This document shows, one piece after another, positions 21,656 through 31,218 of a stretch of DNA of 40,093 nt. Position 1 is the stretch's first letter. The number at the start of each line of letters is the position of its first letter. Location: assembly GCA_002811675.1 (NCBI GenBank), contig PDIM01010466.1:1-40093 (forward strand), in the 5' to 3' direction. The stretch comes from Ichthyosporea sp. XGB-2017a. Lineage: Eukaryota; Opisthokonta; Ichthyosporea. Position numbers and translations under genes: made by a program. The notes under the pieces are model-generated. The model was not told where the DNA came from. It was given only the letters and a program-made list of their open reading frames with translations, and did not search any database.

Positions 21656-22317
21656 TTTCTATTCACACTTGATCTCCCAAATAATAATAACACAATATAC
21701 AGAATAAGGAGAGAATGTGACAATTATCAAATCTCCTTACAGTTAAACAAATTTACACGCAAACAAAGCCTTTTCAGTTAAATAACTCTCTGACTCCTTG
21801 AAATCCAAGTTCCCTGTTATTGCACCAGACTGCTTCAGAATCCCTTTCCCTCGTCGTCTTCTTCTTCTTCTTCTTTACCTGATAATTAAATAACTCTTGC
21901 ACAATGTCTAATCCCCCTCTGTACAATAGATTCAACCCACCAGACTCCCTGTGGACTGTAGTGTGACAAAAAGAAGAGGACATATTTGGAGGGGAGGGAG
22001 GGGGGATGCTTCTCTCAATTACGAGGAGTAAGTGTAACCCTACACTGGGGATGACGTATACCAGGGTGTTATGTACTTGTCCCTGTAGCACCTGTGCCAG
22101 ATCTAGAATTATTACCCAAAAGGTCCTGCAAAAGGTGTGCACTGTGCACTGTGCAGGACTGACAGGTGTTGTTTATTTTATTTCTTTTAATATTGCGGTA
22201 ATGACAATGAGAAGTTCTAGTAGTTTTCGTTTCAAACTTTCAGTGTAATAATGAGAGTATTCAAAGTACAAGGACTTTCCGCTCACTGTGTAGTAGTACA
22301 ATTTTGGTTTGTGGTTT
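21656..22317. other. LisH gene promoter and MPP-alpha 3' flank
   Basis: About 660 bp between two minus-strand genes. Two nested inverted repeats stand out: CACCTGT (22089-22095) with ACAGGTG (22162-22168), and GTCCTGCA (22123-22130) with TGCAGGAC (22152-22159). The loop between them carries GTGCAC repeats. No coding sequence is supported. Confidence 0.5.
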
Positions 22318-23918
22318 CTATTTGAAACGACCAGCAATGATTTCGATTGGTGGTAAGTGAAGGAGATCTCCATACGCAGCCATTGTCGGGGCAGAGCTCA
22401 ACATTTTGAAGGCTACTCGGTTAATATCTTCAGCAGTGACCTCGTCAATCTTATCACACAAAAATTTAGGAGTCTCCCTCTTTCCATGAGCAAGAACCTG
22501 GCGTCCAATGTCTTCGAAGTGCACAAAGCGAGATTCCAAATTCATCAACACAGAAGATTTCAATTGGTTCTTGGCTCTTTCAAGCTCTGAAATGTCAATC
22601 TTATGAGTCATTCTAATGAATTCATTACACATTACGGTCATCAAGTTTGGGACTTTATCAGGGAGGCATGTACCATACATACCAAACAGACCTGAATCTT
22701 TGTAGCTCGAATTATATGCACTAATAGATTCCACCCAATGGTATCTATTCAATACATTCGTAAAGAGCCTGGAATACATTCCCTTACCAGGGCCACCTGC
22801 AGAAAAAGAGCCCCCCCCGCCCATCAAAAGCTGCAACGTAGCAACTGCATACAGCTCATCCTCTGCCCAACCAACTCCTTCAAAGGCCAACGAAACGTGA
22901 GCCAAAGGGAAATTTCCGTCCAGCCTGATTTCTCCCCCAGTATATACGGCCTTCTCTTCAACTACATTGGATTCGCTGCAGATATTACCGAAATGAGACT
23001 TCGAAAGGTCGACAAACTCTTCGTGATCTACCCCCGTACCAACTACGACCATTCTTGGGCCAACATAAAACTTTTTCATAAACTCCAGAATGGACTCTTT
23101 AGATTTCCCTTGAATGTGCTCATTTGGGCAAATAAGAGGATTCCCCAAAGTATTATCCTTGTACGCAGCGTAGTGAATAATCTCAGGAAGCACAACATCG
23201 GGTTTAGAGTACATATCTTCAAGCTCAAACATAATAGACTCCTTCTGCATTTCCAGCTCTTCATCACTCAACACTGGATTGTGGATAGTATCAGCAATAA
23301 GATCGAGCATTGCCGGCATGTCATACTTGAAAACTGATGCTGTGTACGTGATACATTCCCTGCCGCTAGAACAACTCGCCATCCCCCCCATTTTCTCCAA
23401 CTCTTTGTTCAGCTCTTCCTGGGTTCTGTTTTTAGTACTCTACAAAAAAAAAACATCACAATTAAACAAATGACACATTAGTACAATATAGTCCTTAAGC
23501 GACCATACAGAAAGTACCTAGGAAAAATAACAACAGAGAACAAACTCACCTTAAATGACATTCGATCAACGAAATGACTTGTACCAAAGGAGGAGGGATT
23601 TTCATATCGAGAGCCTGCATCTACGAGCACTCCGATTGTTGCTATGGGCCCCGGAACATTTTCGGAAGCTACTTTAATCCCATTGCCGAGAGCGGTGATG
23701 TTAGTAGTTTCTTTCTTTCCATCTACAACATAAAACTCTTTGTCTTCGGTTCCAGGAAAAAGATCCGTCTGTGGCACCAGATTTCTAGCGTATTTCAACT
23801 TTTCAGTCACATCAGCTTCATTTGAAGCCGAAGTAAACCTGCGAAACAATCCAAGACTACTTTCACGCATAGCGTTCAGTCCCCTTTTCAGGTTCATCCG
23901 CAATCCCATACCAGCCAT
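22318..23918 (-). CDS. MAS2: Mitochondrial processing peptidase alpha subunit
   Basis: The non-catalytic, substrate-recognising partner of MPP-beta, which removes presequences in the mitochondrial matrix. Exon 1 is 23550-23918 (donor GTGAGT) and exon 2 is 22318-23439 (acceptor TTGTAG). The product is 496 residues, the usual size. Residues 1-35 form an Arg/Met/Ser presequence. The inactive M16 zinc site reads SHFVDRM instead of HxxEH, as expected for alpha. The glycine-rich substrate loop GGGGSFSAGGPGKG lies at about 330-343 and is diagnostic. The splice joins SFK to STKNRTQEEL, a conserved block. It is divergent from p47. Confidence 0.95.
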
Positions 23919-24512
23919 TATAACTTACAACTAACTCCCCTAACTGAATAACTAAATCACCACGAAAGAAAAAACAAAAAACAAAAGACCAAACCATATC
24001 AAAGCAAAAGAAGCCTTTTTACAGCGCCACACACAATGATGATGATTCATTGTCCCCCTTCGCGTGGTCCATTCAAAGATCCCCAGTGTCACGCAATAAT
24101 AATCCCATTCCCCTAACCCTGCCCCTAACCCCTGCCCTTGGAGCGCGGTGTCGTCGAGTGCTGCAGGGAGGGGTCGAGTGGCCTCCTAGGTTGGTTTGTC
24201 AGTTTTGTTTGGTACCGCGTACGCGTTTTCCCCTTGATCCCTATTTCTCTCTCGTACCTCTCTCTGCCTTGGTATGTGCATACAAATGACACGTCACTAG
24301 TAGAGTCACTTCCACTTGCTGCAAAGGTCCTCGTCCAGTACTGTGTCCTTTGTTCACTACTGCTGTGACTTGTGAGTTCTCGACTGGATTTGCATAAAGA
24401 ACCTTGGCATTTAGTGGTTTGGCGCTGTGTTGTTAGCGTTTGTGTGTGTTTTCGTTTTCGGTTTTGTTTTTGGGGTTTGGTGTGTAGTCTACGTGCGGGA
24501 TTCTGAAACGTG
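23919..24512. promoter_or_regulatory. Divergent promoter MPP-alpha / p47
   Basis: A 594-bp shared promoter region. It has two telomere-like CCCCTAACCC motifs at 24110-24119 and 24122-24131 (GGGTTAGGGG on the minus strand). The last 150 bp before the p47 start are rich in T and G. Confidence 0.5.
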
Positions 24513-25875
24513 ATGGAAGAAAGTGCTGCTGCGGAGCACCAAAGTTTAGTAGAGCAATTTATTTCTTTAACTGGAGAATCGGAAGAGCGTGCCGTATTTT
24601 TTCTTGAATCATCGAATTGGGAATTGGAATTGGCTTTAGGGAATTTTTTCGAAAATCAGGAAGAGCAAGCCCAGCCCGTAAATAATAGCAATAATCAAGC
24701 TGAAGCTTTTGGTGAGGAAAATTTTTCTGACGAAGAAAGCGTGTTTAGCAGTGCTCAGCCGCAGTCACAGAGTGTAGGATTTAACCAGCAGCAACCTGAA
24801 ATGACATCTGGGGGTAGTTCTAGTGGTGGGTGGCCTGGCGCCGGCAAAAAGGAGAAAAAGAAATTCGCCACTTTGGGCGATTTTGGCAATGCGGACTCTT
24901 CGGACGATGAACAGGAAAACAATAGGTACTTTGCAGGAGGTGGGTCGGGAGGCCGAAGTGGTCAGCTAATTGAAGGAAATGACAAGAGAAACCCTGATGA
25001 CGTTATTAAGCAAATGTTCCAGAGGGCCCGTGACAATGGTGCGGAAGATTTGGAAGAATTGGAAGAGCGTAAAAAGCAAAAGCAACCGGCGTTTGGCGGA
25101 GGTGGTCGTCGTCTTGGCGATACTTTAGAGGAGCCAGTTGAGAGTGAGTCTACGGCTCCTGTTACTACTGGTCCTGGCCACCAAGAAGAAGAATCCGCGG
25201 AACCTGTCACCCGCGTTTTGACCTTTTGGAGAGATGGATTTTCAGTTGATGATGGTCCCCTGAGACATTTCGACGATCCAGCGAATAAGGAATTCTTAGA
25301 GGATGTGAATCGGGGAGTGGCTCCAAGGGAGCTTTCCCAGAGCAGGGGTGGGTCTCGAAGGGGCGAAGTTCATATAAACCTTGTTGATAGACGCACCGAA
25401 GAATTTGTAGCGCCAAAGAAGAAATTTGAACCTTTTGCGGGAACTGGTAACAAATTGGGAAATCCTGTTCCAGAGGTGGCTGGAGCTGGAACTTCCTCCT
25501 CCTCTGCAGCCCATCAGTCTGCTAAAGTACAAGAGTTAAACATCGACGAAAGTCAGCCCGTTACGTCCATTCAAATAAGACTTGGGGATGGAACACGTCT
25601 TGTGTCGAAGTTTAACACTACCCACACTGTTGGGGATATTCGAGACTTCATCAGATCGTAAGTAATGTTATTTTATTTGAATTTTGGCATCATCACTAGT
25701 TTGCAAGTTACTGATATGTTCGCGTGTATATTTATTTGAAAATAACAGTGCCAAACCCGATACAAGAGCATTTACTTTGATGACCACTTTTCCTAGAAAA
25801 GAACTGAATGAAGACTCAGAAACAATTGCCGACGCCAAGCTTAATAATGCTGTAATTGTCCAGCAGTATAAGTAG
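24513..25875 (+). CDS. SHP1: p47/Shp1, Cdc48/p97 adaptor with UBA, SEP and UBX domains
   Basis: An adaptor linking Cdc48/p97 to ubiquitin-related membrane fusion and protein turnover. Exon 1 is 24513-25657 (donor GTAAGT) and exon 2 is 25749-25875 (acceptor AACAG). The product is 423 residues, matching family size. The UBA domain is at about 7-47 (FISLTGESEERAVFFLE), the linker has RYFAGG...RSGQLIEG, and SEP is at about 233-290 (LTFWRDGFSVDDGPLRHFDD). The SHP box PFAGTGNKLG at 307-316 is the second p97 contact. UBX covers about 348-423 with the FPR loop in TTFPRKEL. The ATG at 24513 is the first in-frame ATG. Its stop lies 46 bp from the MRI1 stop. Confidence 0.96.
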
Positions 25876-25921
25876 GAGACCATTCTTTGAAATGCCATAG
25901 CTAGTGGGAATATGCAATGTT

Positions 25922-27037
25922 TTATTTAGAAATGCTGTCCTTCGTAGCTTCAATGAACTTCTTGACATTGAATAAACCATCACTACCCTTCCTAATAATT
26001 CCCTTCTCTGTAATAATGCCTTCAATAAGAGCGGCTGGAGTGACATCAAAGGCTGGATTCCACACTCCAATATCTTCTGGGGCAATTCGATGGCCTTTTA
26101 CGCAAGTCATTTCATCGGCATGTCTTTCCTCAATAACAATTTCAGCACCCGACTCTCTTACGGTATCCAAAGTACTCAAGGGGGCAGCAACGTAGAACGG
26201 AATGTTATGATACTTTGCACTCACAGCAATCTGATAAGTTCCGATCTTATTTGCAGTATCACCATTGGCCACAATTCGATCAGCCCCTACGACTACAGCA
26301 GTTATTTTCTTCGTACTCATAAGCATGGAAACCATTGAATCAGCAATCAAAGTAGAAGGAATTTTCTCGTACACAAGTTCATAAGCTGTCAAGCGCGCTC
26401 CTTGATTGTAAGGCCGGGTTTCAGTGCAGTAAACATGATCTATTCTCCCGGCGCCATGAACACTGCGAACGACTCCCAAGGCAGTGCCGTAGCCAGCAGT
26501 GGCAAGACTCCCCGTATTGCAATGGGTCAAGATCCTACAGTTTTCACCCTCAGCAACATGCTTAAGAATCTCTTCACATCCATATTTTCCCATCATCTTA
26601 TTGCCTTCCAAATCTATTTCAAGCTCCTTCTCAATCTCGTCGTAAATAAATCGGGCAATATCTTGCGCACGACCATTCATATAATGCTCATGATCAAGAA
26701 AATCAACAATCTTATCACACATCTGAAAGAGGTTGACCGCAGTCGGTCTCGAAGTTCGCAGGTGACTAACTTTTTCATGGATATATTTGCGAAATTCATC
26801 CATATGCACATCGTCAAGCTCTGGAAGCTTCTGATATATCTCAACGGATAAACTCAATGCAGCGACAATAGCAATAGCAGGCGCACCTCTTACATTCATG
26901 TCTCTGATGACCCTCCAACCATCGTCAACACTGTTAATTGGAATATAAACATGCTCGTGAGGAAGTTTCAATTGGTCTAGCACCTCCAACTTGCCATCTT
27001 TAAAAACAATGGCCTTCAATGAGTCTTCTTCCTCCAT
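25922..27037 (-). CDS. MRI1: Methylthioribose-1-phosphate isomerase
   Basis: It converts 5-methylthioribose-1-phosphate to 5-methylthioribulose-1-phosphate in methionine salvage. A single exon encodes 371 residues, the family norm. The protein shows the eIF2B-alpha/beta/delta-like fold with NVRGAPAIAIVAALSL, the catalytic Cys173 in THCNTGSLATAGYGTALG, ETRPYNQGARLTAYEL and the catalytic Asp252 in VVGADRIVANGDTANKIGT. The Cys and Asp separate true isomerases from eIF2B subunits. Start and stop are unambiguous. Salvage links it loosely to the folate gene MTD1, but they are 23 kb apart and not co-regulated by any visible signal. Confidence 0.96.
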   Translation of the reverse strand: MEEEDSLKAIVFKDGKLEVLDQLKLPHEHVYIPINSVDDGWRVIRDMNVRGAPAIAIVAALSLSVEIYQKLPELDDVHMDEFRKYIHEKVSHLRTSRPTAVNLFQMCDKIVDFLDHEHYMNGRAQDIARFIYDEIEKELEIDLEGNKMMGKYGCEEILKHVAEGENCRILTHCNTGSLATAGYGTALGVVRSVHGAGRIDHVYCTETRPYNQGARLTAYELVYEKIPSTLIADSMVSMLMSTKKITAVVVGADRIVANGDTANKIGTYQIAVSAKYHNIPFYVAAPLSTLDTVRESGAEIVIEERHADEMTCVKGHRIAPEDIGVWNPAFDVTPAALIEGIITEKGIIRKGSDGLFNVKKFIEATKDSISK

Positions 27038-27670
27038 CTTTAAGCTTAATCAAACAGAAATCAAAGCACACTTGAATTGGATTGAACGTCAAACAACAAT
27101 GAACCCACACATGAACTCTTATCTATGGAGAAGCCCATAGGCCATACGTTATTATCATTATTAGCTGATTTTGATCATGAAATAAAAAGTTAACCCGAAA
27201 CCTGCCCTTAAACTCCCTTAGGGGAATATGAGCCCGCGGCCCGGCTCGCCGCTCGCGGCTGCTGTAAATACACAAAAGCAAGGAAAACTCCCACAAAAGG
27301 AAAGTACCTCTTTCCCTTTTTGGCCAAACAAAGATAAGAGAGAGAGAGTACAGTGCGCCTGACCAAACTGACAATAATTAACAACTATTTATACGGATTT
27401 TCACTGTAGCTTCAACTTCGAGTTCGATTGTTGATCAGCGTAGACTATATAGAAGAGATTTGGTATATGGTTTCTGACAATTCATACTAGCCGAGACTTC
27501 CTCCCCCCCAGAAAAAGGGATGGACTTTGCTTGGAACATTTATCCTCACAATGCTCGTCTTCTGTGCATAATAGATCAGGAATCTGGACAAGCGTATATA
27601 TTTAAGTTGAGTTGGCTGGCCTTCAATTTCTTAACTGCTAATATAGTTTTGAATTACTGAAATTCTTCTA
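27038..27670. promoter_or_regulatory. Divergent promoter MRI1 / chimeric receptor
   Basis: A 633-bp region between divergent starts. It contains a GC-rich patch near 27232-27260, a short GA run near 27339 and AT-rich sequence before 27671. No gene or RNA was recognised. Confidence 0.5.
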
Positions 27671-30600
27671 ATGACTTGTATTTTACGACTACTTTTTGCG
27701 GTATGGACAGTTGCATGTCTTCTCGGACCGAGTTCAGGGCCCCTGGAAGCATTTGCCCAGATCAACTATGACGGACCTGCTATCGAATATTTCAAAGATC
27801 CTGTTCCAGATCGTTGTCTAGATAGTTCACTGGGATTCAGCAAGGGGTGGTTTGGTCACAACAGTTCAAAAGAAATTGTCATTGAGTCGAAGGATTGGGA
27901 CACCATCAGAATAACATCAGCTGTTGCCTACATTCTTTTGAAAGATGTCATGGGGTACAACAATGTCATAGTGTCCGAACGTACTCAATTCTCAACAGAT
28001 TTACTAGGGGACAGCCCATTAAGGAGATGCAGCACTGGGGCCTCCCATGTTTCTTTAGAAAACTGGCCTGCTTCAGTTCCGCGATCCCTGGTTTCAAAAT
28101 ATGTCACTAGGGAGAAAACTTGCACAGATGCAGGCTCAATCGGATATAATGGGAGGGAAGGATTTTTTGTCAGCAACGATGCACTGGAAAAAACAAAATC
28201 ATTGGGTTATATTGATTACCATCGTTCTCTTGCAAGTACTCCTTCTATGTTTAATATTTTCGAACAAATGTCTCCTGAACCACTTGGCTCTTGTGGACCT
28301 GTGGGTTTTTGCAATGATTTTAATGCTAATAAGACCAAAGGAAGGTATTTGTCTTCGAAGTGTAAAGCAGATACGTCGGCGTGTAAGGTTTTTTACCATT
28401 CCTTGCCTGATTGGAGCCCAGGCATCGCTGAAGGAATAGCTGAGGAATACAATTTGCCTCTTGCTTTCGAGTATTTGTTTTATGAGCAGGAATCGACTTT
28501 GAAGACCAAAATGGCTGAAGGAAAAAGTGTTATGTTTTATCACTACCTGCCAAGCGAATTTGCGAGCTCACAGAACATCACAAGACTGAACTTTGCCGAA
28601 TACAAGTCAACATGCCACAAGAATATTTCCGATCTCTCCGTAACCAACGTCAAGTGTGATTTTCCAGTCCAAAGCCTTAAAAAGCTTATATGGACCGGCC
28701 TTACAGAGTATGACATTGCGGCATTCACGTTTTTTGGGTCTTTGGAAATATCAGAAGCAGATATGGATAAATTGCTGGCCTCTTACGCCGCTTACAACAG
28801 AAATAACTACGATACCGCTTGCTCCTGGCTAAGAGCAAATACGGCCAAATGGCAGAACTCCATTCCTTTTTTACCTACATTGATACAGTTTGAAGATGCG
28901 AGTATTTCTATGCGCCTTCCGATTGCGAAGATATCAGCAAGGGTTTTAAGGCTTGAAGGAAGTAATGGAACAGCAACTGTAAAGATAAGTGACATTTCTA
29001 ACACCTCACGCGGTCAGCTACAGCTAAAAAGCTCCGGTAAACAACCAGGAATTGTGAACAAGGATTATGAAATTGTTACTGCAAACGGAAAGCTGTATGC
29101 TGATAGTGAAGCTGAAGTGCTGAGATGGAGCGCTCAGGATATTTCTGCAAAGAATGTCGAAGTTCGACTTTTAAGCGGCAAGGCAAATAATTTAGGAATA
29201 GTCCTGGAGCTATCTGACTTGATTACTACCAGTGGGAGCATAGGCCTTAAAACCACCAACGTCATTATAGAGCTGTCCGAGTGCTCGGATACAGTTCCAG
29301 GCAAGAAAGGGAGTCCTGCATTCATCGACCACTTTGATGAACTTTTTCAGTTTAGTGAAGAAGGGGTAATATTTACTTTGACTATTCTATGTATTTTTTG
29401 TGTGGAAGTGGCATTTTATACTGGTAGGGTGATATGGAAAAGTATTCACGGTGGGGGCGTAAGAAAAGTAACACCGCGTAGCAACGTAGGCGATTCCTCA
29501 GAAAACTCATCCAACGCCCGAAATGCTAAAATCCATGGACTGAACTTCAAAGAGTCAGAGTTAATTGTAACCATAACACCAACGCTTCCAAACATATTTC
29601 CTATAGCTGCTGTATGTACAGACTTTTTGCAAATAACAGCCATTATATTAGCTTCCGAATTAAAATGGTTAAATAATAGCGATGCTTTGGATTTTCTGTC
29701 ATTTACCGGCTTCACTTTAGAATGGTACTTTTGGATTATTGCTGTTCTTACGTTCCTGTGGACGGTTTACATTATCTTATTTATGTCAGGAGCTGGATAT
29801 GGCTTAGAAGACAGTTTCTACGGAAGGATTTTTTTGGTCCCTAGTGACTACCTTATTCCTATCGGATCATCGATGCTTTTTATTCCAGCACTGGTTTCCT
29901 ATTTCAAAGTGTTCGAGTGTGTGAAAACGTCTTTTGGAGCAACTCACGACTTTGTGATTAATACTATCTGTGTTGAAGCGTGCTTTTCTCCCTTCCATTG
30001 GGCATATATATCTGTTGCTGGACTCCTTCTGATCGTGTACTGGCCGCTGGCCGTGACAGCCTCACCGATGTGGCAAACTGTTCAGGGAGATAAACAACAA
30101 CTACGTTACAAACCTCGATTTTATCTCATGGACAGTATATTGAAGTCAGTATTGGTGTTCCTAAGAGTATTTTTTCGTCAATTTCAAGTGTTTTATTTTA
30201 CAGTCATAATCATGTCACTGGTGATATATATAAGCATATTCAGCCTTTTTGTCCCCTGTACTGTCCCTTGGGTTGTCAATTTCAGATTGGTTGTCTATAG
30301 CCTAATGCTCACCACTGCCGTGGTAGCTTTCATTTCTGTCGAACACTCTACCGACGATTCCATTTGGCCATACATTTGTATCACTTCCATTTTTGTTATT
30401 GTTTTGCCGTGTTTTATAATTTGGGACTTAAAGGTGTACCCAAAGAAATTTGAAAAACAGAAAGAAAATACGAGAGAGAAGATTCAAAGCTTTCTAAACA
30501 ACCTTTATAGCGAAGAAGACAACGAGTCACAGTCCGATGCTATGTCATTTCGTAGCCGCGAAACCGAAGAAGGGGAGCGAGAAATGACAATGCAAGAGTT

Positions 30601-31132
30601 TATTATCATGCTTATCGATTCTGAAAGTCTTAAGGATACTGAAATTTTTCTGCTTGCTTTTCTTTTGTCCAAAAAATCTCCATTACTAGAAACTGTACGT
30701 GATAGATATCAGAGAATACCCGATAAGGAATGGGCAAGGTGTGCATGTGTTGAGTTCATACTAAAAATGACCGAAAACTTCTCCGACTTCCAAGATGTGG
30801 ATATGCACTCAATTTGCTTAAGACCTTCAAAGTCTAATGTAAATTTGCGAGGATCTTCAATTTCCAAAGCTAATTTTAAGGGACTTTTTAGTAAACGGTT
30901 GGGTGAATTTGGTCAGTCTAATCCCAAAGATTCGAAAAATCGGTTATCCCCTAGACTGAACGGCATATCGATTGATTCGAGCCAGAGGTCGCCAAAAGTT
31001 GAGACCAAGTCAGCGGAGAATGCAAAAGCGAGTGCTAAACAGCAGGCTGACCCAGTTGAAGAATCAAACGAAAATTTGGAACTAGAAGCCGAAGAACTCC
31101 CAAACATATTCATCAAAGAACTTGAACAATAA
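27671..31132 (+). CDS. Chimeric receptor: binding-protein ectodomain, eight membrane spans, RasGEF-N-like tail
   Basis: An 1153-residue single-exon protein. A signal peptide covers 1-29. Residues about 35-400 look like a type II periplasmic binding protein of the glycine-betaine/OpuAC kind (WDTIRITSAVAYILLKDVMGY near the N-lobe start), with many Cys. About 410-537 fit a Calx-beta-like sandwich (KDYEIVTANGKLYADSEAE). Eight hydrophobic spans lie near 565-587, 636-662, 680-706, 726-746, 776-797, 838-862, 872-890 and 898-919. The cytosolic tail includes about 970-1040, which resembles a RasGEF N-terminal module (FLLAFLLSKKSPLLETVRDRY), without a catalytic Cdc25 domain. Ligand and partners are unknown. 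The layout suggests a surface chemoreceptor signalling to small or heterotrimeric G proteins. Domain calls are by eye. Confidence 0.75.
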   Translation: MTCILRLLFAVWTVACLLGPSSGPLEAFAQINYDGPAIEYFKDPVPDRCLDSSLGFSKGWFGHNSSKEIVIESKDWDTIRITSAVAYILLKDVMGYNNVIVSERTQFSTDLLGDSPLRRCSTGASHVSLENWPASVPRSLVSKYVTREKTCTDAGSIGYNGREGFFVSNDALEKTKSLGYIDYHRSLASTPSMFNIFEQMSPEPLGSCGPVGFCNDFNANKTKGRYLSSKCKADTSACKVFYHSLPDWSPGIAEGIAEEYNLPLAFEYLFYEQESTLKTKMAEGKSVMFYHYLPSEFASSQNITRLNFAEYKSTCHKNISDLSVTNVKCDFPVQSLKKLIWTGLTEYDIAAFTFFGSLEISEADMDKLLASYAAYNRNNYDTACSWLRANTAKWQNSIPFLPTLIQFEDASISMRLPIAKISARVLRLEGSNGTATVKISDISNTSRGQLQLKSSGKQPGIVNKDYEIVTANGKLYADSEAEVLRWSAQDISAKNVEVRLLSGKANNLGIVLELSDLITTSGSIGLKTTNVIIELSECSDTVPGKKGSPAFIDHFDELFQFSEEGVIFTLTILCIFCVEVAFYTGRVIWKSIHGGGVRKVTPRSNVGDSSENSSNARNAKIHGLNFKESELIVTITPTLPNIFPIAAVCTDFLQITAIILASELKWLNNSDALDFLSFTGFTLEWYFWIIAVLTFLWTVYIILFMSGAGYGLEDSFYGRIFLVPSDYLIPIGSSMLFIPALVSYFKVFECVKTSFGATHDFVINTICVEACFSPFHWAYISVAGLLLIVYWPLAVTASPMWQTVQGDKQQLRYKPRFYLMDSILKSVLVFLRVFFRQFQVFYFTVIIMSLVIYISIFSLFVPCTVPWVVNFRLVVYSLMLTTAVVAFISVEHSTDDSIWPYICITSIFVIVLPCFIIWDLKVYPKKFEKQKENTREKIQSFLNNLYSEEDNESQSDAMSFRSRETEEGEREMTMQEFIIMLIDSESLKDTEIFLLAFLLSKKSPLLETVRDRYQRIPDKEWARCACVEFILKMTENFSDFQDVDMHSICLRPSKSNVNLRGSSISKANFKGLFSKRLGEFGQSNPKDSKNRLSPRLNGISIDSSQRSPKVETKSAENAKASAKQQADPVEESNENLELEAEELPNIFIKELEQ

Positions 31133-31218
31133 AGTGTCAAAATTAGGAGTTTATTTGGTGTCGTTACATGGTTGTTACATATATAAAGTTATAATTGAAG
31201 TGATGTTTGTAAAGTAGT

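Noticed and set aside
22738-23337. A 199-codon plus-strand frame antisense to MPP-alpha
   Set aside because: It lies wholly inside a conserved coding exon and its product has no family features.
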